The translations under genes and the position numbers were made by a program. Shown here one piece after another: positions 56,634 to 64,000 of a stretch of DNA of 64,000 nt. Position 1 is the stretch's first letter. Every line of letters starts with the position of its first letter. Location of the stretch: NCBI GenBank assembly GCA_963921795.1, contig OY997658.1, positions 51,373,462-51,437,461 on the forward strand, read 5' to 3'. Below the pieces are notes generated by a model. That model was not told where the DNA came from, searched no databases, and was given only the letters and a program-made list of their open reading frames with translations. Source of the DNA: Nannobrachium achirus. Lineage: Eukaryota; Chordata; Actinopteri; Myctophiformes; Myctophidae.

Positions 56634-57500
56634 ATGGCGGATCCTAAGGTCGCAAAAAAGCAGGCGTCCCTACGTTCTAATACAAACAAGAAAAATGATG
56701 ATGAACTGGCTGAAATTAACAAGATGAAAGATGGCGATGACCCAAAGGACATCTTGACAGCAATTACGAACATGGAAACAAGGATATCTAACAATATCAA
56801 AAGTTTGGAGGACACCATTGCAGACAAAGTGGCGGCGGCTATCAAGGAGCAGATGGAGGCTATCCATCAAGAATTCAAGAAGGATATTACTGAACTTTAC
56901 AGCCGTGTTTCTAAACTGGAGGAGAAGATAAACGACCTCCCTGTATCGGACCCCCAAGCTATCTCCGACCTCGATGGCCGAGTGAAAACACTGGAGAACG
57001 GGCCGGGGCCGAGCTCACTGGGGGGGCGGAAAGACCTCTCGCTCAATGTGGTGATTAGAAACCTCCCGCGCAGAGAGAATGAAGTGCCGATAAACACCGT
57101 GAACTGTCTGATTAAAGACGGTCTTAACATCAAAGACGTTGAATGTGTGTCGGCGGAAAGGAAACAGTCATACAATGACAGACCGGGAGTCGTGATAGCT
57201 AAACTCAGCTGTCCGGAGCAGAAGAAGGCTGTAATGAGCAAGAAAGCGACGCTGAAGAAACATGCAGTGTACAAGAAGGTGTATATAAATCATGACGTAC
57301 CCCACGAACAACGTGCTATGGAATCCAGCTTCCACGCTATCCTGCGAGAGATGGGGACGGACAAACTGACTGTACGAGGCGGGCGAATTGTGAAATCTAC
57401 TCGCCCAAATCCAATTCACAACAACGGCAACGCGGGTGCAAACGTGTCGGGGAATCCTGGGGAGTCAGGGGAACCTGCCTCCGAGCACCGTCTGCGGTAG
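56634..57500 (+). CDS. LINE ORF1 protein (coiled coil plus RRM-like), ends in TAG
   Basis: The start ATG at 56634 sits in a good context (AAGATGG) after a CT-rich leader; upstream in-frame sequence looks non-coding. The 288 residues begin MADPKVAKKQ. A coiled coil spans about residues 45-115 (TNMETRISNNIKSLEDTIAD, then LYSRVSKLEEKIND). An RRM-like domain spans about 130-190 (LNVVIRNLPRRENE ... VECVSAERK ... GVVIAKLSCPEQ), followed by a basic C-terminal part (AVYKKVYINHDVPHEQRAME). This is the layout of L1-type ORF1p RNA-binding chaperones. The stop is TAG at 57498-57500 and is directly followed, in the same frame, by ORF2. Confidence 0.88.
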   Translation: MADPKVAKKQASLRSNTNKKNDDELAEINKMKDGDDPKDILTAITNMETRISNNIKSLEDTIADKVAAAIKEQMEAIHQEFKKDITELYSRVSKLEEKINDLPVSDPQAISDLDGRVKTLENGPGPSSLGGRKDLSLNVVIRNLPRRENEVPINTVNCLIKDGLNIKDVECVSAERKQSYNDRPGVVIAKLSCPEQKKAVMSKKATLKKHAVYKKVYINHDVPHEQRAMESSFHAILREMGTDKLTVRGGRIVKSTRPNPIHNNGNAGANVSGNPGESGEPASEHRLR

Positions 57501-60500
57501 GTCGTTTGCGGGTTTTGGAATGTACAGAGCTGGAACACTGACATATCATCAGATAACTATAAAACACGTTCGCAGTGTATTAGTCACTTGGGCTTGGACT
57601 TAATAGGAGTGGCAGAAACGCATCTGACTGGAACTCATGTTGCATTTATGGATGGATATAGTTGGGTCGGGCAAAACAGAACCAGACTTCATCACCGGGC
57701 TCGTTCTGGGTCAGGGGGGGTGGGGATATTTATCAGCGACAGACTGTCTAAGGATTACCACTATGACATTTTAGATAATTCTGTGGAAGGCATTCTGTGG
57801 GTAAAATTGACTAATAAACCCCATCTGAATATAAGTCATACTTTCTCGGTGGCGGTGTGTTATTTACCACCTGCCAACTCCACCAGGCAGGTGGATGCTG
57901 CAGACTTTTATGAGAACCTCCTCGCAAATGTCTATAGTTTTCAGAAACTGGGGCCCTTCCTCATAATGGGGGATCTGAACAGCCGCTGTGCTAATTCTCA
58001 GGATTATATTGAGGGAGTGGATATAATGGCAGAGCGGAATGTAGTGGATTTTTCATCCAATTCATATGGTGAGCTGCTTATTCAATTTCTTATCAGTGCA
58101 AACTGCTGTATGCTAAATGGGAGAAACTACTGTAAAAATGATTTTACCTGTGTGTCTACTAAGGGGCTGTCAGTTGTTGACTATTTAATTGTTCCTCATG
58201 AAAACCTGCACTGGTTTAGTGATTTTACTGTAACTAGGAGTAAGGATTTATTCACACAGGCAGGTTGTGTCTCTATTTTAGACACATCCAGAGTAATTCC
58301 AGACCACTCATGTCTCACCTGCTATATGGCTCTCCCTGCAGGATCTTTTCCCGCTCAGTCAACAAATCAGAGAAATGAGGATGGGGTCCCCATTACTGCT
58401 TTTGATCTGTCCACTATCCCAGAACATTTCCTGTCTAGTGTCTCCTGTCAAACTGAACTGAGGGGCTGTATAGCTCAGCTAGAGGCATCAGCAGCCAATC
58501 AGCTGACGGTGGACTCTGTGTATGTTCAATTCTGTGACATTGTAAAACATGAGATGCATATACAGCTACCTCACAGGAACATTATTATTAAAGCGGGTCG
58601 TTCAAACAAGAAGAGGAGAACTAAAAAGGTCTGGTGGACAGAGGAGCACTCTTTACTATGGAACTCTCTATGTGAAGGGGAGAAAGAATGGGCATCTTGC
58701 CCCCCTGGCCCAGCCAGGGTGAAGGCTAGGGCTGCAATGAAGGACAGACAGAGGAAGTTTGACCGTTCAGTCCAAGATGCAAAAAGACGCCACTGGAGGC
58801 AGCAGCAGGAGAATATACAGGAACTGGAAAGCAGCGACCCTAAGGCTTTTTGGCGCCAGGTTAACCAACTTGGTGTGGGTAACGAACGACAGCCTAATAT
58901 CCCTTGGGAGATCCTGGGGCCAGATGGGTCCCCCAGTACTGACAAGCAGGCTGTTCTAGAGACCTGGAGGAGTGAGTTTTCCAGCTTGTTTCAATCTGAC
59001 CAACTTGCCCCCACTCCCACCAGAATCATAGAGCACCCGCACACCAGCCCGGACAACCCCCTGAACCAGCCCATTAGCGAGGCTGAGATTGTGAAAGCCC
59101 TGCAAGCAGCTAAGACTCGTAAAGCTTATGGACATGATGGGATACCTGCTGATGTTCTGAAAAATGGTAATGCACTCAGTCTACTGCACACACTCTTTAA
59201 TCAATGCTTCCTTTATGGTGTAATCCCAGAGTTATGGAAATATGGTATCATCAACCCTATTTACAAAGGGGGCGGAAAGGACAAAAGAATACCCCTAAAC
59301 TATCGGGGAATTACTCTGACCTCTGCTATATATAAATTGTTCTGTTGTGTGTTACAAAATAGGGTCTCAGAGTGGGCAGAGTCAAATTGTATTATAGCAG
59401 ATGAGCAAAACGGTTTTAGAAAGAAGAGGAGTTGCTTAGACCATATTGCCACTCTAACTAACATCATAGACACAAGGAAAAAGTTAAAGAAATCCACTTT
59501 CTGTTCATTTATAGATTTTTCCAAAGCGTTTGACCATATAAATAGGAGCATGTTATGGGAGAAGCTGGCCGCTCTGGGCCTACAGGGAAATATACTTAAT
59601 TGTCTCATTGCTCTGTATGAAAATGTGAAATGCTGTGTCCGTGTAAACGGTAGCCTTACAGACTGGTTCCCTGTTGACATCGGCCTAAAACAAGGCTGCA
59701 TTTTATCTCCTATTTTGTTCGCTATGTATATAAATGACCTTACTCTGGCTATTAAGGCCCTTGGCAAAGGTGTCTCAATTGCAAATGAGAAAATATCCAT
59801 ACTTCTATATGCTGACGACATTGTCCTCATATCAGATACAGAAGAAGAGTTACAGGAGATGCTAAATCTGGTCCATAGTTGGTGTCAGCAGTGGAAACTA
59901 AACATAAATGTAGATAAAACTAAAGTAGTGCACTTCAGAAACCCAGCAGTGCCCATCACTAGCTTTACATTTTTCTGTGGCCCTCTTCCACTAGAGGTCA
60001 CCAAAGAGTATAAATACCTGGGCTTAGTCTTGACTGAGTGCTTGGACTTTAATGTAACAGTTAAGCTTTTAGCCCTGCACGCAAATAGAGCACTAGGTGC
60101 AATTATAGCCAAATGTAAAGTTCTGGGTGGGTTCCCTTATAAATGCTTTACTAAACTTTTTGAATCCATGGTTCGGCCCATCCTGATGTATGCAGCTGCA
60201 GTATGGGGTTATAAGAGCTACTCATGTATCAATGCTGTCTTTAATAGGGCATGTCGTTTCTATCTAGGTGTGGGTAAATATACTCCTAATGCCGCTATAC
60301 AGGGCGATATGGGCTGGAAAACGCCATGGCAAAACCAGTGGTCCTGCATCTTTAAAAACTGGCAGCGGCTGTGTAGTATGCCGGACACTAGACTCTGTAA
60401 ATGTGTATTTGTGTGGGTGGACCAGACTAGAAATGTGAAGAACTATGCTCATACTGTTAGAACGTTCATTGGCTCGCTGCACTTAGCTCATCTTGCCAAC

Positions 60501-61019
60501 ATAGACACTGTACTCACAAGAAGTGATATAAAGTGCCTTGATCAGGCTGTTACAGTGGCAGATGAGGAGAAGTGGCTTCAGCTAATAAATAAGCCAGAAG
60601 GAAATAAACTGCGTACCTACTGTGGCTTTAAGAACAAATTTGAAACTGAATCGTATTTACAAAGTATTATGTCCAGGCAGCACAGGAGCGCTTTTGCTAA
60701 GTTCAGATGTGGAGTGGCTCCTTTAGCCTTGGAAACAGGCAGATATACAAACACCCCAGCAGATAGCCGTTTTTGTACACTATGCAGTAGTGGTTCAATT
60801 GAATCGGAGGCCCATGTCCTATTACACTGTGACCTTTATAAGGACATTCGTTCCAAACTTTTTCGTCCATTATCACAAGAGGTTGAACTTTTTAATGAGC
60901 AGGATGATGAAAATAAACTGAATATAATTTTAGCTGGTAAACACTGTGTAACCGAATGCGCCAAAGCCTGCCATCTCATCTTAAAAAGAAGATTAGCTTT
61001 TCTCAGTACCGGTTCATAA
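57501..61019 (+). CDS. LINE ORF2: APE endonuclease, reverse transcriptase, C-terminal zinc motif (intact)
   Basis: An intact frame of 1172 codons in frame with ORF1 after one TAG. Endonuclease motifs start at once: FWNVQSWNTD (Asn), GVAETHLTG (Glu), FLIMGDLNSRC (Asp/Asn), SVVDYLIVP (Asp), and IPDHSCL (Asp-His). RT follows: NYRGITLTSAIYKL, FCSFIDFSKAFDHINRS, LKQGCILSPILFAMYIND, and ILLYADDIVLIS with the catalytic Asp pair. A Cys-Cys-His-Cys element (FCTLCSSGSIESEAHVLLHC) ends it. The first in-frame ATG (57648) lies after the catalytic Glu, so AUG initiation would give a defective endonuclease. Read-through of the TAG is therefore likely. Clade not assigned; I/Jockey-superfamily-like. Possibly an active or recently active element. 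Confidence 0.92.
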   Translation, partial: VVCGFWNVQSWNTDISSDNYKTRSQCISHLGLDLIGVAETHLTGTHVAFMDGYSWVGQNRTRLHHRARSGSGGVGIFISDRLSKDYHYDILDNSVEGILWVKLTNKPHLNISHTFSVAVCYLPPANSTRQVDAADFYENLLANVYSFQKLGPFLIMGDLNSRCANSQDYIEGVDIMAERNVVDFSSNSYGELLIQFLISANCCMLNGRNYCKNDFTCVSTKGLSVVDYLIVPHENLHWFSDFTVTRSKDLFTQAGCVSILDTSRVIPDHSCLTCYMALPAGSFPAQSTNQRNEDGVPITAFDLSTIPEHFLSSVSCQTELRGCIAQLEASAANQLTVDSVYVQFCDIVKHEMHIQLPHRNIIIKAGRSNKKRRTKKVWWTEEHSLLWNSLCEGEKEWASCPPGPARVKARAAMKDRQRKFDRSVQDAKRRHWRQQQENIQELESSDPKAFWRQVNQLGVGNERQPNIPWEILGPDGSPSTDKQAVLETWRSEFSSLFQSDQLAPTPTRIIEHPHTSPDNPLNQPISEAEIVKALQAAKTRKAYGHDGIPADVLKNGNALSLLHTLFNQCFLYGVIPELWKYGIINPIYKGGGKDKRIPLNYRGITLTSAIYKLFCCVLQNRVSEWAESNCIIADEQNGFRKKRSCLDHIATLTNIIDTRKKLKKSTFCSFIDFSKAFDHINRSMLWEKLAALGLQGNILNCLIALYENVKCCVRVNGSLTDWFPVDIGLKQGCILSPILFAMYINDLTLAIKALGKGVSIANEKISILLYADDIVLISDTEEELQEMLNLVHSWCQQWKLNINVDKTKVVHFRNPAVPITSFTFFCGPLPLEVTKEYKYLGLVLTECLDFNVTVKLLALHANRALGAIIAKCKVLGGFPYKCFTKLFESMVRPILMYAAAVWGYKSYSCINAVFNRACRFYLGVGKYTPNAAIQGDMGWKTPWQNQWSCIFKNWQRLCSMPDTRLCKCVFVWVDQTRNVKNYAHTVRTFIGSLHLAHLANIDTVLTRSDIKCLDQAVTVADEEKWLQLINKPEGNKLRTYCGFKNKFETESYLQSIMSRQHRSAFAKFRCGVAPLALETGRYTNTPADSRFCTLCSSGSIESEAHVLLHCDLYKDIRSKLFRPLSQEVELFNEQDDENKLNIILAGKHCVTECAKACHLILKRRLAFLSTGS

Positions 61020-61295
61020 ACTGCCCCACTGTTTTATTATGCTTTTTCTTTTTGTGTATTTGTATTTTATTTCTATTTTTTGTATTGTCTGATTCTTTTG
61101 TTTTTTAAATATGTAACTGTTTTTTTACATGTTGGTACTTTAAATGTACGTTTTTTAACTTATGTTAACGGAAAGGTGTCTCACAACTCCAAGTGAGTGG
61201 TCCTCAAACTATTATATGAAATATGCTGCTCGTTTTTAAATTGTATGGTCTGAGGAGTGACACTATAATAAAGTTTTCTATCTATCTATCTATCT
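61020..61295 (+). other. LINE 3' UTR and (TATC)n tail
   Basis: T-rich 3' UTR, then ACTATAATAAAGTTTTC and a (TATC)n tail at 61277-61295. The tail marks the 3' end of the LINE that starts near 56.5 kb. Target-site duplication not identified. Confidence 0.75.
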
Positions 61296-61430
61296 CCTTC
61301 ATGGCAAGGGGAAATTCAAGGGTCTTGAAAATATAATGGTCACATGTCCACAAATGTGTTCCAATGCCTAGATACAGGGGGTGTCTCAGTTTACCCTGTG
61401 TCTCAGTTTGGGGACTGCCCATAAGTCCGA

Positions 61431-61612
61431 AGGTTCATTAGTCCGAAGGTTCATTAGTCCGAAGGTTCATTAGTCCGAATTTAGTTAGGGTTCCTGAGGT
61501 TAAGGTTATATTAGAGTTAGGGTTAGGGTTAGGGTTAGAGTTAGGCTTAGGCATAGTATTCAAAAGAAATTCGGACTAATGAACCTTCGGACTAATGAAT
61601 CTTCGGACCAAT
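61431..61612. repeat. Inverted repeat of AGTCCGAAGGTTCATT units with short TTAGGG run
   Basis: Left: three to four direct copies of AGTCCGAAGGTTCATT. Right: two copies of the reverse complement (TTCGGACTAATGAACC). In the middle, GGGTTAGGGTTAGGGTTAG at about 61518-61537 is telomere-like. The arms could fold into a hairpin; it is probably a small MITE. Confidence 0.8.
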
Positions 61613-61721
61613 GCCATCAGTTTACCCCGCTCTCCCTGATATGGCAATAAATATAATTATAATTCCCCTTTTTTAAGAGACTTTCATAGTAGACAATTCC
61701 CGCAACTTCTGTTGACCTTAG

Positions 61722-61811
<90 letters not shown>
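61722..61811. repeat. (CA)n microsatellite
   Basis: About 45 uninterrupted CA dinucleotides. Confidence 0.98.
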
Positions 61812-61814
<3 letters not shown>

Positions 61815-61954
61815 GACCTGTTACTACCTGCTGTGAGACTGTCTTGCAGCTGCCCTGTGATATAACCTTTGATCTCCAGTACTCTTTGAGGTTACCTCTC
61901 CCCCCCTCTCCCCCTCTCTTCCCCTCCCTCCCTCTCTCCCTCCCCTCCCTCTCT

Positions 61955-61956
<2 letters not shown>

Positions 61957-62050
<94 letters not shown>
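61957..62050. repeat. (CA)n microsatellite
   Basis: About 47 CA dinucleotides after a CT-rich tract. Confidence 0.98.
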
Positions 62051-62052
<2 letters not shown>

Positions 62053-62296
62053 ACCTCCTCCCTACCCACTATTCTCCTCCCATCTCTCTTCTCTCTCTCC
62101 CTCTGCCTCTCTGTGTCTCAAATATATATATATTCTGTCTATCTTACAGTATGTATTTTCATATAGTTTAACATCATGTACCATGTTGTAATGTATTGAT
62201 GTATCTGATGATTGACAATCAATGTATGTACTGTATATTACTCTGACAATCACCAGCTAAATATGTACTTATGTATGCGTATCTGCTTAACCAGCC

Positions 62297-62603
62297 TGTA
62301 ATGATCCTCCTCTCTCCAAGGGAGGAGGAGTCTACCTATGCAATATAAACTGTTTGTTTGCTGCCATTCTGGGCCTTCACTCTCTGCTAACAGCCACGTG
62401 CTGTTGGTAGACAAATGGGCCCGGACACAGCTATGCTTCTCTCATTGGCAGACTTTGTCAATGAGACAGAGTATCCATTTGACTGTGTTCGTGATCAATA
62501 AAATACACCAGAAACCAGACCCAGTGCGTCTTATTCAAACATCTCTAAACACCGTTGGCCTCCGAGATATACTATATGTACATCCCAGAAAACCGCCCTA
62601 TCA
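62297..62603 (+). mobile_element. LTR (3' part certain, 5' border provisional)
   Basis: Ends in CA at 62603, two bases before a perfect primer-binding site. Contains a TATA-like AATATAAA (62342-62349) and a poly(A) signal AATAAA (62497-62502), in the order expected of U3-R-U5. The start given is the first TG that leaves these signals inside; the true start may be farther left. No second LTR is in the window. Confidence 0.6.
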
Positions 62604-62605
62604 GA

Positions 62606-62624
62606 TGGTGTCAGAAGTGGGATT
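62606..62624 (+). other. Primer-binding site for tRNA-Leu (CAA type)
   Basis: TGGTGTCAGAAGTGGGATT is a 19-base perfect complement to the 3' end of vertebrate tRNA-Leu(CAA) including CCA, as I know that tRNA. It marks the start of minus-strand DNA synthesis of an LTR retroelement reading to the right. Confidence 0.8.
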
Positions 62625-64000
62625 CAGCGTCTCGTCTTCCTGGGAGGAGAGGAACGCGCCGGGCCTTAAGTCGACAAAGGAGAACCACGGACGTACTCTT
62701 CTCCCGGACCGAAACGCCTGGATTTCAACGAACTCAAGGGCAACGCTATGAAAACGGTGAGATGTTTTATTTTCCATACTCTAAATAGAAAAAATCCTGA
62801 CAATTAAGAGCAATTAAGACCGTGAAAGGAATTAATAGAAACTGAGTTAAAATAGACCATATTTAGCCGAGCTGTCTTTGTAGTTTTCGCCCATGTATTT
62901 CTGAAAGAGTCATTTGTGCATTTGCCTGTGTGGGGAGAAAGGAGTCAGTCATTAGATTTGTCATTAGATTTGTGGTCAGTCATTAGATTTGTCATTAGAT
63001 TTGGAGAGAGGTCATTAGATTTGTCATTAGATTTGGAGAGAGGTCATTAGATTTGTCATTAGATTTGGAGAGAGGAGTCACATTTTTAAGACGTTTTAAA
63101 TGTGTCATTTGGAGTCATTTGGGTTACTGTACACCTAAGTACAGGTGAGGTCTGTAAGGAAAGATGGGCGAAAATAAAAGTCAGTGTAAAATACATATAT
63201 AATTTGCTAAACTATTTATTAGGAGAGGTAAAAACTAGTTAAACGTGTTCTATTTAAAATAAAATATTACAAATAAGATAGTTGACCGATTCAGTTTAAC
63301 TCAAGCAAAGTAATAATGTACATAGTCTAGGCTATGTACATGAGCATATTACATACGAGATACAGTTAAATGTTTCAGTGCAACTCAAGCCAAGTAATAG
63401 TTTTAGAATAGTTCAGTTTTGCCAATTTGACAACGAGGAAGAATAAAAAGTTAGCAAAAGGACCAGTTTTACGAATTAAGGTAAAGTTGGTAAAGATATC
63501 ACCGGAAAATGTCAGGTTAAACCAAATAGGAATCAAATTTAGGGAAATTTTAGGAATACGATATGAAGTAAAGTATGGAAATAAACCGGGTTGACTTTCT
63601 GGTGTAAAATAAGAAGGAATGGATTCTCTCCTCCTGTCTCTCTCTCTCTGTCTCCCCTGCAGGGGGAGGGTGGAGAGAGGGGAGGACAGAGGTGACAAAA
63701 GCTATTTAGACCAGGTGCCCCCTAGGGTAAGGATCTCCTAAGTGGAGATTGGAGAAACAAAGAAAAATGTTTTTCTTTGAAACCTTTATAGCCTTTAAAT
63801 ATGAAAAACTAGAGAACATTGTTCTGTACTGACTAAAGTTAAGAGTGCCCATATTAAAATTGGAACAAATACAATTAATGGTTGAGTTGGGTTAAATATT
63901 GAAGATGTAAAGTATTTCTTGTGTGTGTGTGTGGGTGGAGTCTCTGGACATTAGTGAGTAAGCAAACTGCAGATGTTTGCTCATGATGTGTAGGGCTTCA
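62625..64000 (+). mobile_element. Leader of an LTR retroelement/endogenous retrovirus, cut by window end
   Basis: At least 1.37 kb follows the primer-binding site with no convincing gag frame. A splice-donor-like AACGGTGAGA lies near 62754-62763. A tandem repeat (62947-63075) is present. The minus-strand ORF 63375-63698 is not supported. Any gag would lie beyond the window; the family is undetermined. Confidence 0.5.
62947..63075. repeat. Tandem repeat GTCATTAGATTT in the retroelement leader
   Basis: About four copies of a 32-bp unit (two GTCATTAGATTT halves plus GGAGAGAG). The first copy has TGGTCA in place of GAGAGAG. Confidence 0.85.

Larger units (their letters stand above)
61296..62296. 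other. Intergenic DNA with inverted repeat and microsatellites
   Basis: No gene. Holds a small palindromic element at 61431-61612 and two (CA)n tracts, listed separately, plus a C/T-rich tract 61895-61952. It may include the upstream part of the LTR ending at 62603. Confidence 0.5.

Noticed and set aside
61518..61537. Interstitial telomere
   Set aside because: Only about three TTAGGG units within a small inverted repeat; too short to mark a fusion site.
61684..62069. Val/Cys-rich ORFs over (CA)n tracts
   Set aside because: Pure dinucleotide-repeat translations.

Overview
This is vertebrate nuclear DNA, almost certainly from a teleost fish. The evidence is a split gene with GT-AG introns, many (CA)n/(GA)n microsatellites, a fish-type tRNA-derived SINE, and a dense mix of fish transposon families (L1/Tx1-like and L2-like LINEs, BEL/Pao, hAT, piggyBac-like, Helitron/Helentron-like). 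The species cannot be fixed from the sequence. There are no bacterial operons, CRISPR arrays or recognisable tRNA/rRNA genes.

Host gene. One host gene could be reconstructed, on the minus strand from 20368 down to 12541: a six-exon, 269-residue membrane protein. Its complete CDP-alcohol phosphatidyltransferase motif is split between exons 3 and 4. It is most likely the TMEM269 orthologue. All six exons keep frame across GT-AG introns (49+148+98+144+201+170 = 810 nt). The introns hold a SINE, a hAT MITE with target-site duplication (TSD), and a tandemly duplicated Helentron-related repeat.

Layout. 1-4030: BEL/Pao retroelement with gag and protease present but the reverse transcriptase/RNase H segment deleted. 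4350-8690: large foldback region made of modules carrying the decamer CCATATATGG, interrupted by an 1.8 kb hAT element (8-bp TSD). 10116-12154: Helitron/Helentron-like element. 12541-20368: tmem269. 21740-41400: deeply nested mosaic. From the outside in it consists of a Helentron-related relic, a solo-LTR-like unit (4-bp TSD), and an L1-like LINE (13-bp TSD) now spanning 18 kb. Inside the LINE lie a degenerate transposon-type gene encoding a FEN/XPG-like nuclease (itself split by an L2 tail), a 160-bp satellite, and three Helentron-like elements nested inside one another. 41625-42379: PIF/Harbinger-like MITE. 43950-49222: L2/CR1-group LINE broken by a hAT. 50428-50913, 51557-52049 and 52124-52850: small hAT, foldback element and LINE fragments. 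52911-55620: duplicated CCTG-array units, one split by a hAT that contains a piggyBac-like MITE. 56634-61295: a nearly intact LINE whose two ORFs lie in one frame separated by a single TAG. 62297-64000: 3' part of an LTR, a tRNA-Leu primer-binding site and the leader of an LTR retroelement cut by the window end.

Most promising for follow-up: (i) the LINE at 56634-61019, where the only start for a full endonuclease seems to be read-through of one in-frame TAG; (ii) the 26.48-30.97 kb gene joining a large uncharacterised N-terminal region to a FEN/XPG-like nuclease and a cysteine cluster; (iii) the three-deep self-nested Helentron-like insertion with its self-complementary A/T minisatellite; (iv) the CCATATATGG (CArG-box-like) palindrome arrays shared between the BEL/Pao 5' region and the foldback element.
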